64,000 nucleotides of DNA from Bacillaceae bacterium IKA-2 (GTDB lineage: Bacteria; Bacillota; Bacilli; Bacillales; Anaerobacillaceae). Shown piece after piece: positions 45,166-55,312 of the stretch. Below the pieces are notes generated by a model. The model was not told where the DNA came from, made no database searches, and was given only the letters and a program-made list of their open reading frames with translations. The stretch is from NCBI GenBank assembly GCA_031761875.1, contig CP134492.1:992001-1056000 (forward strand), written 5' to 3'. Positions within the stretch are counted from its first letter, which is position 1; every line of letters begins with the position of its first letter. The position numbers were made by a program, and so were the translations under genes.

Positions 45166-46239
45166 ATGTTTGGTTTTGAAAAAATAAAAGGCTATGCATT
45201 TCAGGATGAAAAAACAAAACGTCTAGTAGAGCGCTTGCCAAAAAAAAGTATTGCTGTACTTGCTCATGAAGATATCGATATGACAGCAGCCGATATGTTA
45301 ATAAGTTGTGGTGTGAAAGCAATCATCAATGAAAAAACATCAATGACAGGTATGTTTTTTCATCAAGGAGTTGAAACACTTCTTAAAGCGAATATTCCGG
45401 TATTTGATGTGGACAGCAATTTACTTACAACACTAGAAGGGCAGTTGTTGTTGATTGACGAAAATTATTTATATACAAATAATGATGGCATATGGATAAA
45501 AATAACCAGTTTAAAGAAGTATACTTTTTTAGATATAGAACAGTTAAAGCAAAAAGCTATTACAAAATTTTCAGAACAGTTTAAAGCTTTTGCAGGAAAT
45601 TCGTTATCTTACGGTGAGAAAGAATTAGACATTTTTGTTGAAGAATTACAACATTTACCGATTTTAAGACAATTTAAAGACAAAGAGGTGTTAATCGTTG
45701 CGAGAGGGGCAAACTACGAAAAAGATTTACGGACCTTAAAGCCGATTATCAAAAAACGTAAACTTGTTACGATAGCGGTAGACGGCGGCGCTGATGGGCT
45801 AATAAGAATAGGGATAAAGCCAGATTACATTGTTGGCGATATGGATTCTGTTTCTGAAAAATCACTACGAAGCGGTGCTCAATTATTAGTTCATTCTTAT
45901 CGAGATGGACGCTCACCAGGAGAAGCGAGGATCAGGTCATTACAATTACCTTTTAGTCGGCTAAGATTTTTAGGAACAAGTGAAGATGTAGCAATACTTT
46001 TTGCCGATTGTTCGGGGGCAGGAAAATTATATACTGTTGGAACACGCATAGGAATGAATGAATTTTTAGAAAAAGGTCGGATTGGAATGGGATCAAGTTT
46101 ACTAACAAGGATGAAAGTAGGACATGCTTTGATTGATTTAAAAGGAATTCATTTATTGTATAGTGACGAAAATGAAACGCAGTCTAAAAGATTAGTGTTA
46201 ATTCCAGCTTTTGTAATGTTGGCATTATTATTTTTCTAA
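45166..46239 (+). CDS. steA: SteA-like protein (putative cytokinetic ring protein)
   Basis: The 357-aa protein has an N-terminal domain of unknown role (1-170), a thiamin-pyrophosphokinase-like core with IAVDGGADGLIRIGIKPDYIVGDMDSVSE and a C-terminal membrane helix (LVLIPAFVMLALLFF). This combination is the SteA family, known in actinobacteria for cell-division and septum hydrolysis control; in Firmicutes its role is unproven. The frame is open from 45094, but GGAGTGG places the start at ATG 45166. It heads a unit with two glycosyltransferases, which suggests a cell-envelope function. Confidence 0.82.
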   Translation: MFGFEKIKGYAFQDEKTKRLVERLPKKSIAVLAHEDIDMTAADMLISCGVKAIINEKTSMTGMFFHQGVETLLKANIPVFDVDSNLLTTLEGQLLLIDENYLYTNNDGIWIKITSLKKYTFLDIEQLKQKAITKFSEQFKAFAGNSLSYGEKELDIFVEELQHLPILRQFKDKEVLIVARGANYEKDLRTLKPIIKKRKLVTIAVDGGADGLIRIGIKPDYIVGDMDSVSEKSLRSGAQLLVHSYRDGRSPGEARIRSLQLPFSRLRFLGTSEDVAILFADCSGAGKLYTVGTRIGMNEFLEKGRIGMGSSLLTRMKVGHALIDLKGIHLLYSDENETQSKRLVLIPAFVMLALLFF

Positions 46240-46263
46240 TCAGAATGAATAGGAGATAGTGCA

Positions 46264-46938
46264 ATGAAACAAATGATAAGTGTAGTGATTCCGGCATATA
46301 ACGAAGCGGACACGATAAAAATGACGCTTGTGACATTAAATCGTTGCAATTGGGTAGATCAATTAATTGTAGTGGATGATGGTAGTAGCGATGAAACAGC
46401 TATTGTTGCAAAAAAGTACTGTGACGAAGTGATTGAGTTACCTCAAAATAGTGGCAAGGCGGCAGCACTACAAGAAGGTTGGAAACATGTCCGAGGTGAT
46501 ATTATGGTTTGTTTGGATGCCGATTTAGGTATGACAGCAAGAGAAGGGGAAAGATTAGTCGAAAAATTAAACTTGGGAGATCATGATTGTGTGATTGCAC
46601 GTTTGCCAATCCAGAAAAAAAGTGGTTTTGGTTTTATGAGGCATAGGGCACAGAAACTAATTTTTTCGAGAACCGGGAAGTGGTTTGAAGCACCACTTTC
46701 AGGTCAAAGAGCCTTAAAGAAAAAATGGCTTTCTGTTCTTCTCGATAAAGATTATCATGGGTTTGGTGTTGAGATGGCTATGACTGTTGATTTATTAAAA
46801 GAGGGAGCGGATGTTGTAGAAATTGAAGTTAGCTTTTTTCATAGAGCAACAGGTAAGAATATCCAAGGCTTTATTCATCGCGGTAAACAATGGTTAGACA
46901 TGGAGAAGACACTGCGAAGAATGAGAATGACATGGTAG
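46264..46938 (+). CDS. Family 2 glycosyltransferase
   Basis: A 224-aa GT-A fold enzyme: ISVVIPAYNEADTIKMTL at the start, VVDDGSSDETA, the D-x-D motif in MVCLDADLGM, and a polyprenol-phosphate-transferase-like C-terminal part (GQRALKKKWL, YHGFGVEMAMTVDLLKEGADVVEIE). No membrane helices. It likely transfers a sugar from a nucleotide donor, perhaps to a lipid carrier; the substrate cannot be told. It overlaps the next gene by 7 nt. Confidence 0.85.
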   Translation: MKQMISVVIPAYNEADTIKMTLVTLNRCNWVDQLIVVDDGSSDETAIVAKKYCDEVIELPQNSGKAAALQEGWKHVRGDIMVCLDADLGMTAREGERLVEKLNLGDHDCVIARLPIQKKSGFGFMRHRAQKLIFSRTGKWFEAPLSGQRALKKKWLSVLLDKDYHGFGVEMAMTVDLLKEGADVVEIEVSFFHRATGKNIQGFIHRGKQWLDMEKTLRRMRMTW

Positions 46939-47714
46939 TGATTGTATTATTCCCCCTGCTATTATGGTTATTTGGGATAATATTTATTTATTTAGGTTGG
47001 AGTGTAACGAATTACCTTGGTGATGAAACCCCATATAGCTTAGGTCTTTGTGTACTAGGGGCTGGAATTTTTATTTTGGGATCATTAAATATTAATTCGT
47101 TTATTTTTATCTATTTGGGTATCTTATGGCTTACTGGTTTTATTGACGATTACTTTGGTACAAAATTTCCAAAAGGATTGAAAGGTCATTTACAGCTATT
47201 TATTCAAACTGGAAAGGTCTCAACGGGATTAATAAAATTGGGCAGTACTGTAAGTGTAGCTGCAATATTTTCGTTTCTTTTTTATAACGGTTTGATTATT
47301 GAACGGTTGGCGGCTTTTATCCTGCTTGTACTTGGTCCTCATGTAATGAATTTATTTGATACGAGACCCTTGCGAGTCTGGAAAGTAATTGGCGTCCAAG
47401 CAATTGCGTTTTTACCACTATTACTACAACTACAAGTTGATTTTCTATTGACGCTTATTTTTATTATTGCGTCACTTATTATTTTTGAAGGTAAAATGCT
47501 TGCTATGCTAGGAGATAACGGAGCAACTTTGTTAGGTGGAATGATTAACTTATTAGTTGTTTTTTATCTCTCTGCTCTACTGCAGTGGTTTGTTGTTGCT
47601 ATTTATTGTTTAATCATTTGGGTTACTGAAAGAATTTCCTTATCAGAGTGGATTGAAAAAACACCAATCTTAAAAAGGATTGACCGCTGGGGAGTTCAAC
47701 GTGAATATAGATAG
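46932..47714 (+). CDS. MraY/WecA-like (GT4) membrane glycosyltransferase
   Basis: A 260-aa integral membrane protein with about eight helices. GFIDDYFGTKFPKGLKGH has the paired Asp of the polyprenyl-phosphate N-acetylhexosamine-1-phosphate transferase family, and MLAMLGDNGATLLGGMINL matches its LGDxG loop. It is shorter than MraY (about 320 aa) and may miss the first helices. ATG 46932 lies inside the end of the preceding gene, so translation is probably coupled; no strong ribosome-binding site is seen. Inferred role: making a lipid-linked sugar with its GT2 neighbour. Confidence 0.8.
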   Translation: MVVIVLFPLLLWLFGIIFIYLGWSVTNYLGDETPYSLGLCVLGAGIFILGSLNINSFIFIYLGILWLTGFIDDYFGTKFPKGLKGHLQLFIQTGKVSTGLIKLGSTVSVAAIFSFLFYNGLIIERLAAFILLVLGPHVMNLFDTRPLRVWKVIGVQAIAFLPLLLQLQVDFLLTLIFIIASLIIFEGKMLAMLGDNGATLLGGMINLLVVFYLSALLQWFVVAIYCLIIWVTERISLSEWIEKTPILKRIDRWGVQREYR

Positions 47715-47721
47715 CAATGAA

Positions 47722-47756
47722 AAGGAAGACACAAAAATATCTGTGTCTTCCTTTTC
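47722..47756 (+). terminator. Terminator of the steA-glycosyltransferase unit
   Basis: AAGGAAGACACA pairs exactly with TGTGTCTTCCTT around an 8-nt loop, then TTC. Confidence 0.8.
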
Positions 47757-47787
47757 GCTAAAAAAACTTAGTAACTTATGATTGCTT

Positions 47788-48015
47788 TTAAAACCGGACA
47801 CTTCCTTTATTGTTTTTTCGATCACGATAACGAACAAATCCGGCAATAAACCCAACGCCTAAAACGAGAAAAAGAAGTCCAGATAAAAACTGGATCAACA
47901 ATGACCCAAAGGGATCGTTTAGGATACTGAAGAAAATATCCCTCATTAATTTAATTCCGTATCCAGCTAAAAGTCCAGGAATCACTAAAATTAATAGTGC
48001 GATATATCGTTGCAT
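47788..48015 (-). CDS. yqzF: DUF2627 family membrane protein YqzF
   Basis: A 75-aa protein with two membrane helices (YIALLILVIPGLLAGYGIKLM; IQFLSGLLFLVLGVGFIAGFV) and a basic tail. Function is unknown. The place, divergent from bkdR, matches yqzF in B. subtilis. The frame is open to 48060, but GGAAAGGA before the ATG at 48015 (MQRYIALL) sets the start. Confidence 0.82.
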   Translation of the reverse strand: MQRYIALLILVIPGLLAGYGIKLMRDIFFSILNDPFGSLLIQFLSGLLFLVLGVGFIAGFVRYRDRKNNKGSVRF

Positions 48016-48047
48016 ATAGGAAAATCCTTTCCGGATAATAGTATCTG

Positions 48048-48119
48048 TGCGCGTGTCCAAAAAAGAGGCTAATCAGAGCCTAGATTCGACTGCTATGATT
48101 TCCTGACTTTTTGGAAATG
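48048..48119. repeat. Palindromic repeat family B, copy 3 (reverse orientation)
   Basis: Read on the minus strand it gives CCAAAAAGTCAGGAAATCATAGC, then AGTCGAATC, and GGCTCTGATTAGCCTC, close to copy 2. It lies between yqzF and bkdR. Confidence 0.7.
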
Positions 48120-48239
48120 CCTAAGTCTTATTTTACTAGATCATTTCCCAGTTGTCCAAGTAGGAACCCTTTGTTTGAACTTCGTTAGTTAGTGTATAGT
48201 ATAAATAATGGAAGTACCAAAGCAAAGAAGGTGAAGAAA

Positions 48240-50315
48240 ATGAAAAAATGTTTAATTATCGGGGCTGGAAAAGGCGGAACCGCTTTACTAAGTATCTTAG
48301 TAGATGCCGATATGATGGAAGTGATTGCAGTTTCTGATAAAAATTGTTACAGTCCTGGTATCATATTAGCTAAAAAATTAGGGATTTTGACAAACGAAAA
48401 TTGGCAGCCTTTATTAACAGAAGAAGTAGATGTTGTTGTTGAAGCTACTGGAGACAAGCTGCTTTTTATTGAATTAAAAGAAGCTTGTGAAAAAAAGGGT
48501 GTTGTTTTAATTCCTGGTTCAGTGGCAACATTAATATTTAGTCTGATAGAAGAAAAAGCATTGTTAATTGAGCAATTAACAAATTATTATTCGAAGCAAG
48601 AAATTATTTTAAATTCTACCCACGATGGAATGATTGCAATTGATGAGCATTCTATTGTGACCATGATAAATAAAAGTGCAGAAAAAATGATTGGCCTAAA
48701 TAAAAGTGTTGTTTTAGGAAAAAAGATTGAAGATATTTTGCCAAATAGCCAATTAACGTATGCTCTTCGAACAGGTAAAACAGAAATAAATAAAAAACAA
48801 AAAATAAATAATGGTTTGACGATTGTGACTACTAGGGCTCCTATGATACAAAATGGAAAGATAATTGGAGCTTTAGCCGTATTTAAAGATATTACCGAAA
48901 TTCTTCAAATGGCTGAAGAAGTGACAAACTTAAAGAGCATTCAAACCATGTTAGAGGCGATATTTTCTTCTTCTGATGATGCCATATCTGTCGTGGATGA
49001 AAATGGGATAGGGTTAATGATTAATCCTGCTTATACCCGCTTAACTGGCTTGACTGCCGAACAAGTAATTGGAAAACCTGCAACTACTGATATTTCTGAA
49101 GGAAAAAGTATGCATATGCATGTATTGAAAAATCGTAAAGCAGTTCGTGGAACGACAATGAAGGTTGGAGAAAAGAAAAAAGATGTTGTTGTTAATGTTG
49201 CACCTGTTATTGTTGACGGAAAACTAAAAGGAAGTGTTGGTGTTCTTCATGATCTGTCAGAAATCAAATCACTGACAGATGAATTGAAGCGGGCAAGGCA
49301 AATTATTCGAACGTTAGAAGCAAAGTATTCTTTTGATGATATTATTGGAACTTCTGAGGAGATGAACTTTGCTATTCAACAAGCTAAGCTAGCGGCAACG
49401 ACTCCGGTAACGATTTTACTCCGTGGTGAATCTGGGACAGGGAAAGAGTTATTTGCCCACGCAATTCATAATGAAAGTGAACGAAAATATAATAAATTTG
49501 TTAGAGTTAACTGTGCTGCTATCTCAGAAACACTTTTAGAAAGTGAACTTTTTGGATATGAAGAAGGCGCATTTTCTGGGGCTAAACGAGGTGGGAAATT
49601 CGGTTTTTTTGAAGAAGCTAACGGTGGTAGTATTTTTTTAGATGAAATTGGTGAGCTAAGTACTAATACTCAAGCAAAATTGTTGCGAGTTTTACAGGAA
49701 CAAGAAATTGTCAGAGTCGGGGGTACAAAACCAATTTCAATTAATGTCAGAGTAATTACAGCGACAAATGTAAATCTAGAAAAAGGAATAAATGAAAATA
49801 CTTTTCGGGAAGATTTATATTATCGGATTAATCGAATGCCTATATATATAACGGCACTTCGAAGTCGTAAGGAGGATATTCCAGCTCTATCCAGGCACTT
49901 AATTGCCAAAATTAATCAAGACTATGGTAGAAAAGTTACTGGTATTACGAAACGAGCAGAGAAAATTTTAATGAACTATCATTGGCCGGGAAATGTTCGT
50001 GAACTTGAAAATGTACTAGGTAGGTCGGTCATTTTTATGCATTTTAGTGAATCGGAGATTGATACCCATCATATTCCGGAATTAATAATTGAGCATACGA
50101 AAGAAAAAGGTGGATTAGAAGATCTTACAGATAGATCAGCTGATCTTGACGCGTTAGCAGATAAAGTTCATTTGTTTGAAAAAGAACAAATTACTCTTGC
50201 CTTAAAAGCCAACAAAGGTAATAAAACGGCAACGGCTAAAAGCTTAAAGCTTTCGATAAGAAATCTTTATTATAAGATGGAAAAGTATGGAATTGAAAAA
50301 TATAGCATGCAATAA
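48240..50315 (+). CDS. bkdR: Sigma-54 dependent activator of the bkd operon
   Basis: BkdR activates sigma-54 (SigL) transcription of branched-chain amino acid breakdown genes. The 691-aa protein has an N-terminal nucleotide-binding-like domain ([19 protein letters not shown]), two PAS domains (about 125-235 and 250-350), an AAA+ domain with Walker [14 protein letters not shown], the sigma-54 contact loop GAFSGA (GAFTGA variant) and Walker [14 protein letters not shown], and a Fis-type HTH ([26 protein letters not shown]). The frame opens at 48192, but AGAAGGTGA sets ATG 48240. Confidence 0.93.
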   Translation: MKKCLIIGAGKGGTALLSILVDADMMEVIAVSDKNCYSPGIILAKKLGILTNENWQPLLTEEVDVVVEATGDKLLFIELKEACEKKGVVLIPGSVATLIFSLIEEKALLIEQLTNYYSKQEIILNSTHDGMIAIDEHSIVTMINKSAEKMIGLNKSVVLGKKIEDILPNSQLTYALRTGKTEINKKQKINNGLTIVTTRAPMIQNGKIIGALAVFKDITEILQMAEEVTNLKSIQTMLEAIFSSSDDAISVVDENGIGLMINPAYTRLTGLTAEQVIGKPATTDISEGKSMHMHVLKNRKAVRGTTMKVGEKKKDVVVNVAPVIVDGKLKGSVGVLHDLSEIKSLTDELKRARQIIRTLEAKYSFDDIIGTSEEMNFAIQQAKLAATTPVTILLRGESGTGKELFAHAIHNESERKYNKFVRVNCAAISETLLESELFGYEEGAFSGAKRGGKFGFFEEANGGSIFLDEIGELSTNTQAKLLRVLQEQEIVRVGGTKPISINVRVITATNVNLEKGINENTFREDLYYRINRMPIYITALRSRKEDIPALSRHLIAKINQDYGRKVTGITKRAEKILMNYHWPGNVRELENVLGRSVIFMHFSESEIDTHHIPELIIEHTKEKGGLEDLTDRSADLDALADKVHLFEKEQITLALKANKGNKTATAKSLKLSIRNLYYKMEKYGIEKYSMQ

Positions 50316-50341
50316 ATTGCAATGCGTGCAAATTATTGCAT
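50307..50341 (+). promoter_or_regulatory. Upstream activator site for BkdR
   Basis: ATGCAATAAATTGCA (50307-50321) and TGCAAATTATTGCAT (50327-50341) form a palindrome with one mismatch. It overlaps the bkdR stop codon and lies about 63 bp before the sigma-54 promoter, the expected position for enhancer binding. Confidence 0.7.
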
Positions 50342-50403
50342 GTTATAAAGTGGATTGCAAATGAAAATGTACCAAGAAAGCTGATTAGCAGTGGTTTTAT
50401 AAG

Positions 50404-50420
50404 TTGGCATAATTATTGCA
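50404..50420 (+). promoter_or_regulatory. Sigma-54 (SigL) promoter of the bkd operon
   Basis: TTGGCATAATTATTGCA has TGGCA at -24 and TTGCA at -12 with the fixed spacing of the sigma-54 consensus (TGGCAC-N5-TTGCW). It lies about 50 bp before the first gene. Confidence 0.88.
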
Positions 50421-50468
50421 TTATATTTAGTGTGAATAGTCTTACGAACTGAAAGGATGGGACGAAAA

Positions 50469-51371
50469 GTGGATTTGGAGCAATATATGGCAGAGGCAAC
50501 TGAGTATCCATCAAAAGTGATTGCTGTAGCAGCTGCTGAAGATGAAGAGGTCATCGACGCTGTTATTAAAGCAATTGAAAAAAAGATCGCATCATTTCGT
50601 TTATTTGGCAATGAAGAAAAAATACACCTTCTCCTTTCAAAAAAAAATATTAGTTTTGGCAAAGGTCATGATATTGAAGTTGTCGGCACTAGTAGCGAGA
50701 AGGAAGCGGCCCAAAAAGCTGTTCAAAGCGTTAGTAATGGAGAATCCGCTGTACTTATGAAAGGGGTTGTACCCACTTCAGTTATCTTAAAAGAAATTTT
50801 AAATAAAGAATATGGGCTTAGGGCTGGAAAAGTCTTGTCACATGTAGCCGTCTTTCAAATCCCAGACTATGACCGACTTATTTTTGTTACAGATTCAGCG
50901 ATGAATATATCTCCTGATCTAAACCAAAAGGCTGAAATTATTAGAAATGCTGTTGAAGTTGCGATAACTCTAGGTGTTGAAAAACCTAAAGTTGCAATTG
51001 TATCAGCGGTCGAAACAGTAAATCCTAAGATGATTGCAACGGTTGATGCAGCATTACTGACACAAATGAACAAGCGAGGACAAATAAAAAATTGTATAGT
51101 TGATGGCCCACTAGGCTTAGACAATGCAATTTCTAAACACGCTGCAGAACTTAAAGGAATTAAAAGTGACGTAGCTGGCCAAGCAGATATTATTATGGTA
51201 CCAACAATAGAAGTGGGAAATGTTTTATATAAATCACTAATGTATTTTTCAAAGGCAAAGGTTGGAGCTTTGATTATGGGCGCAAAGGCACCGATTGTTT
51301 TAACGTCGCGAGCCGATGACGCGCAAAGTAAGTTATATTCACTAGCGTTAGCAGTTCGTTCAATTAGTTAA
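50469..51371 (+). CDS. ptb: Phosphate butyryltransferase
   Basis: Ptb exchanges CoA for phosphate on (branched) butyryl-CoA; with Buk it yields ATP and free acid, or in reverse activates branched acids. The 300-aa protein shows PSKVIAVAAAEDEEVIDAV, LMKGVVPTSVILKEILN, HVAVFQIPDYDRLIFVTDSAMNI and DVAGQADIIMVPTIEVGNVLYKSL. The frame opens at ATG 50457, but GGATGGG is spaced for GTG 50469 (MDLEQYMAEA). Confidence 0.93.
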   Translation: MDLEQYMAEATEYPSKVIAVAAAEDEEVIDAVIKAIEKKIASFRLFGNEEKIHLLLSKKNISFGKGHDIEVVGTSSEKEAAQKAVQSVSNGESAVLMKGVVPTSVILKEILNKEYGLRAGKVLSHVAVFQIPDYDRLIFVTDSAMNISPDLNQKAEIIRNAVEVAITLGVEKPKVAIVSAVETVNPKMIATVDAALLTQMNKRGQIKNCIVDGPLGLDNAISKHAAELKGIKSDVAGQADIIMVPTIEVGNVLYKSLMYFSKAKVGALIMGAKAPIVLTSRADDAQSKLYSLALAVRSIS

Positions 51372-51418
51372 TTGGTTTATTTAAATTAAATGCTCGTACA
51401 TACTAGGGGGAAACTAAA

Positions 51419-52516
51419 ATGGAATTATTTAAAAATATGGAAATGTATGATTATGAACAGGTTGTTGTTTGTCAAGATAAAAAATCTGGCTTAAAAGCAA
51501 TTATAGCTATACATGATACAACACTTGGACCTGCACTTGGTGGGACAAGAATGTGGACATATAATTCTGAGGAAGAGGCATTTGAAGATGCACTTCGTTT
51601 AGCTAAAGGAATGACTTACAAAAACGCAGCTGCAGGGTTAAACCTTGGCGGCGGAAAAACTGTAATCATCGGTGACCCACGTAAAGATAAAAATGAAGAA
51701 ATGTTTCGGGCGTTTGGTCGCTATGTTCAAGGCTTAAACGGTCGTTATATTACAGCTGAAGATGTTGGAACAACGGAAGCAGATATGGATATTATTCACG
51801 AAGAAACGGATTTTGTAACAGGGATTTCAGCTTCTTTTGGTTCGTCAGGAAATCCATCACCAGTGACAGCTTACGGTGTTTATGTTGGAATGAAGGCAGC
51901 CGCGAACGAGGCCTTTGGCACACCTTCTTTGGAAGGGTTAACAGTTGCAGTTCAAGGTGTCGGAAGCGTCTCTTATACTCTTTGCAAACATCTCCATGAA
52001 GAGGGCGCCAAGTTAATCGTAACGGATATTAATAAAGCTTCTGTCAGTAGGGCAGTTGAGGATTTTGGTGCCAAAGCAGTTGGCATAAATGATATTTACG
52101 GTGTTGAATGTGATATCTTTTCTCCTTGTGCTTTAGGAGCAATTATCAATGATGATACAATTGGACAATTGAAAGCTAAGGTGATTGCTGGCGCTGCGAA
52201 TAACCAGTTACTAGAAACAAAACATGGTGATCAACTAGCTGATTTAGGGATTGTTTATGCACCTGATTATGTTATTAATGCCGGTGGTGTAATTAATGTT
52301 GCAGATGAATTGTATGGCTATAACCGTGAACGCGCTTTAAAAAGAGTCGAAAAAATCTATGATAAAATTACGCAAATTTTTGAAATCTCGAAACGCGATC
52401 AAATCCCAACGTATCTCGCAGCTGATCGTTTTGCTGAGGAAAGAATTGAAACGATGCGCAAATCACGCAAGCAATTTTTGCGAAATCCGCACAGTATCCT
52501 AACTAGACATCAATAA
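51419..52516 (+). CDS. bcd: Leucine (branched-chain amino acid) dehydrogenase
   Basis: Bcd deaminates leucine, valine and isoleucine with NAD+ to the 2-oxo acids used by the Bkd complex. The 365-aa protein has [10 protein letters not shown], the catalytic Lys in [28 protein letters not shown] and the NAD-binding [19 protein letters not shown] (GxGxxG-like), plus AGAANNQL and [23 protein letters not shown] precedes the ATG. Confidence 0.96.
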   Translation: MELFKNMEMYDYEQVVVCQDKKSGLKAIIAIHDTTLGPALGGTRMWTYNSEEEAFEDALRLAKGMTYKNAAAGLNLGGGKTVIIGDPRKDKNEEMFRAFGRYVQGLNGRYITAEDVGTTEADMDIIHEETDFVTGISASFGSSGNPSPVTAYGVYVGMKAAANEAFGTPSLEGLTVAVQGVGSVSYTLCKHLHEEGAKLIVTDINKASVSRAVEDFGAKAVGINDIYGVECDIFSPCALGAIINDDTIGQLKAKVIAGAANNQLLETKHGDQLADLGIVYAPDYVINAGGVINVADELYGYNRERALKRVEKIYDKITQIFEISKRDQIPTYLAADRFAEERIETMRKSRKQFLRNPHSILTRHQ

Positions 52517-52543
52517 CTAAATAATCTCGTGGAGGTTAATTTA

Positions 52544-53641
52544 TTGCAACAAGAATATCGAATTTTAACTATAAACCCAGGGTCTACTTCTACAAAAATC
52601 GGGGTATATGATAATGAACGCCCTCTGATGGAAAGGTCGATTCGTCATGATACTGAAGAAATTGAACATTTCAAAAAAATTATTGATCAGTATTCATTTA
52701 GAAAGCAAACAATTTTAAATGCACTACATGAAGAGGGTATTAACATTTCAAAACTAAGTGCTGTTGTTGGCAGGGGGGGACTCCTCAAGCCAATTGAAGG
52801 TGGTACGTATGCAGTAAATGATGAAATGTTACGAGATTTACGACTAGGTTATAATGGCGAGCATGCCTCAAATTTAGGTGGTATCTTGGCTTTTGAAATA
52901 GCGGCACAATTGAATATACCTTCTTTTATTGTTGATCCAGTCGTTGTGGATGAAATGGAACCAATTGCAAAAATATCTGGCTTTGTCTTATTTGAACGCA
53001 AAAGTATTTTCCATGCATTAAACCAAAAGGCGGTCGCGAGAAGAGTAGCTAGTGGTTTAAACAAAAATTATCAAAATTTAAATCTAATTGTCACTCATAT
53101 GGGTGGAGGAATAACAGTAGGTGTTCACAAAAGTGGTCGTGTTATTGATGTGAACAATGGCTTACATGGAGAAGGGCCATTTTCCCCTGAGCGAGCTGGA
53201 ACTGTACCCGCGGGAGATTTAGTTTCGCTGTGCTTTTCTGGTGAATATTATGCAGATGAGATTATCAAAAAAATCGTCGGTCAAGGTGGTCTCGTCGGGT
53301 ACTTAGGCACAAATGATGCGATTGAAGTAGAAAAAATGATCGCCTCCGGAAATAAAAAAGCCAAGCTCGTTTATGATGCAATGGCTTATCAAGTAGCGAA
53401 AGAAATTGGTGCTGCAGCCACTGTACTTAAAGGTGAAGTCGATGCAATTGTTCTGACCGGTGGCTTAGCGTATGGAAAAAATTTCATAAAAGAAATTACC
53501 AGTCGGATAGACTGGATTGCTGATGTTATCGTTCATCCAGGTGAAAATGAATTACAAGCGTTAGTAGAGGGAGGACTTCGTGTTCTTCGTGGCGAAGAAA
53601 CAGCAAAGACTTATCCGAGTTCCCTCGATAAAAATAAATAA
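52544..53641 (+). CDS. buk: Butyrate kinase
   Basis: Buk converts (branched) butyryl phosphate and ADP to the acid and ATP. The 365-aa ASKHA-fold kinase has [88 protein letters not shown] and [10 protein letters not shown]. The frame opens at GTG 52529, but GTGGAGGT before TTG 52544 sets the start. Confidence 0.95.
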   Translation: MQQEYRILTINPGSTSTKIGVYDNERPLMERSIRHDTEEIEHFKKIIDQYSFRKQTILNALHEEGINISKLSAVVGRGGLLKPIEGGTYAVNDEMLRDLRLGYNGEHASNLGGILAFEIAAQLNIPSFIVDPVVVDEMEPIAKISGFVLFERKSIFHALNQKAVARRVASGLNKNYQNLNLIVTHMGGGITVGVHKSGRVIDVNNGLHGEGPFSPERAGTVPAGDLVSLCFSGEYYADEIIKKIVGQGGLVGYLGTNDAIEVEKMIASGNKKAKLVYDAMAYQVAKEIGAAATVLKGEVDAIVLTGGLAYGKNFIKEITSRIDWIADVIVHPGENELQALVEGGLRVLRGEETAKTYPSSLDKNK

Positions 53642-53662
53642 ATTGGATGGTGGGGTAAATTT

Positions 53663-55084
53663 ATGGCAAAAGACTATGATTTAGTCATCTTAGGTGCTGG
53701 GACTGGTGGCTATGTTGCGGCAATAAAAGCATCTCAACTGGGCTTGAATGTTGCTGTTGTTGAAAAAGCAAAGCTGGGCGGAACTTGTCTACATCAAGGT
53801 TGTATTCCAAGTAAGGCCTTGTTAAGAAGTGCGGAAGTTTATTCTACAATGAAGCAAGCTGAAAAATTTGGAGTAAGCGCTAACAATATAACGTTACAAT
53901 TTGATAAAGTACAACAAAGAAAAGAGCAAATTGTTGATCAACTATACAAGGGCGTTCAGCATTTATTGAAAAAAGGCAAGATTGATGTCTATGAAGGATT
54001 AGGACGAATTTTAGGACCATCGATCTTTTCGCCTACTGCAGGAACAATTTCAGTAGAATTAAATAATGGTGAAGAAAATGAAATGCTTGTCCCTAAAAAT
54101 GTACTAATTGCTACAGGGTCTAGACCGAGAACATTACCAGGACTTGAAATTGATGGCAAACTTGTACTATCTAGTGATGAAGCTTTAAATATGGAGGCGC
54201 TCCCAAAGTCTATTATCATTGTTGGTGGTGGAGTTATTGGGATCGAATGGGCCTCAATGCTAGCAGATTTTGATGTAAACGTAACTGTATTGGAATACGC
54301 TGAGCGAATTTTACCAACCGAAGATCATGAAATCTCAAAAGAAGCTCAGCGATCACTAAAGAAAAAAGGTGTAAAGGTCATTACTGGTGCTAAAGTATTG
54401 TCTGAGACAATCGATAAAACTGAAACTGTCTCAATTCAAGCAGAACATAAAGGTGACACAAAGACTTTTAGTGCTGAAAAACTACTTGTTTCTGTCGGTA
54501 GACAAGCAAATGTTGAAGGAATTGGTCTTGAAAATACAGATATTGAAGTGGAAAACGGAGTAGTAAAAACAAATGAGTTTTACCAAACGAAAGAGTCGCA
54601 TATTTATGCAATTGGTGATGTGATCGGGGGCTTACAATTAGCCCATGTAGCCTCTCATGAAGGCATGATTGCAGTTGAGCACATGGCGAATCAAAATCCA
54701 CACCAACTAGATTATCAAAGTGTCGCCAAATGTGTTTACAGTTCACCGGAAATCGCTAGTGTAGGATTAACCGAAAACGAGGCTAAAGAAAAAGGTTATC
54801 AAGTAAAAACGGGAAAGTTTTTATTTAAAGCGATTGGAAAAGCATTGGTACTTGGGGAAACTGATGGGTTTGTAAAACTCGTCGTTGATGTGTCTACTGA
54901 AGATTTGTTAGGCGTTCATATGATTGGGCCTCATGTAACCGATATGATTTCCGAAGCAGCACTTGCAAAAGTGTTAGATGCAACTCATTGGGAAGTAGCC
55001 AATACAATTCACCCACACCCGACATTATCTGAAGCAATTGGAGAAGCGGCATTAGCTGTAGATGGAAAAGCAATCCACGGATAG
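53663..55084 (+). CDS. lpdV: Dihydrolipoyl dehydrogenase (E3) of the branched-chain keto acid dehydrogenase
   Basis: E3 reoxidises dihydrolipoyl groups of BkdB with FAD and NAD+. The 473-aa flavoprotein has FAD-binding VILGAGTGGYVAAIKA, the redox pair Cys42/Cys47 in GGTCLHQGCIPSKAL, NAD-binding IIIVGGGVIGIEWASML, IYAIGDVIGGLQLAHVASHEG and the catalytic His in TIHPHPTLSEAIGEA. A family C repeat fills the gap to bkdAA. Confidence 0.95.
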   Translation: MAKDYDLVILGAGTGGYVAAIKASQLGLNVAVVEKAKLGGTCLHQGCIPSKALLRSAEVYSTMKQAEKFGVSANNITLQFDKVQQRKEQIVDQLYKGVQHLLKKGKIDVYEGLGRILGPSIFSPTAGTISVELNNGEENEMLVPKNVLIATGSRPRTLPGLEIDGKLVLSSDEALNMEALPKSIIIVGGGVIGIEWASMLADFDVNVTVLEYAERILPTEDHEISKEAQRSLKKKGVKVITGAKVLSETIDKTETVSIQAEHKGDTKTFSAEKLLVSVGRQANVEGIGLENTDIEVENGVVKTNEFYQTKESHIYAIGDVIGGLQLAHVASHEGMIAVEHMANQNPHQLDYQSVAKCVYSSPEIASVGLTENEAKEKGYQVKTGKFLFKAIGKALVLGETDGFVKLVVDVSTEDLLGVHMIGPHVTDMISEAALAKVLDATHWEVANTIHPHPTLSEAIGEAALAVDGKAIHG

Positions 55085-55300
55085 GAATGAAAATGCAAGC
55101 GCCTTGGTAGCTTCGAAAAGCACTGGAAGACCGTCAAGAAGTGGTCTGAACCTGGACCGCAATGGACGGTCTGAAGTGATCGAGAAGCTAGGCGCTGCTC
55201 CTGCGGTTACTCGTCGCAAAACCTGCAATGAAGTAACTCAGTGATGTGTCTTGGAGTTAGATGAATGAAAATGCAAGCGCCTTGGTAGCTTCGAAAAAAA
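55085..55300. repeat. Repeat family C element inside the bkd operon
   Basis: A 35-bp direct repeat (GAATGAAAATGCAAGCGCCT...CGAAAA) occurs at 55085 and 55263, 178 bp apart. Between them are AGACCGTC/GACGGTCT, AGCTAGGCGCTG and CTCGTCGCAAAACCT...GTCTTGGAGTTAG. GCAAGCGCCTTGGTAGC is the reverse complement of the OLE-upstream repeat core. It separates lpdV from bkdAA. Confidence 0.85.
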
Positions 55301-55312
55301 GGAGGTCTTCTG

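Noticed and set aside
55062-55244. 60-aa ORF over the lpdV-bkdAA gap
   Set aside because: It starts inside lpdV in another frame and follows a family C repeat; not protein-like.
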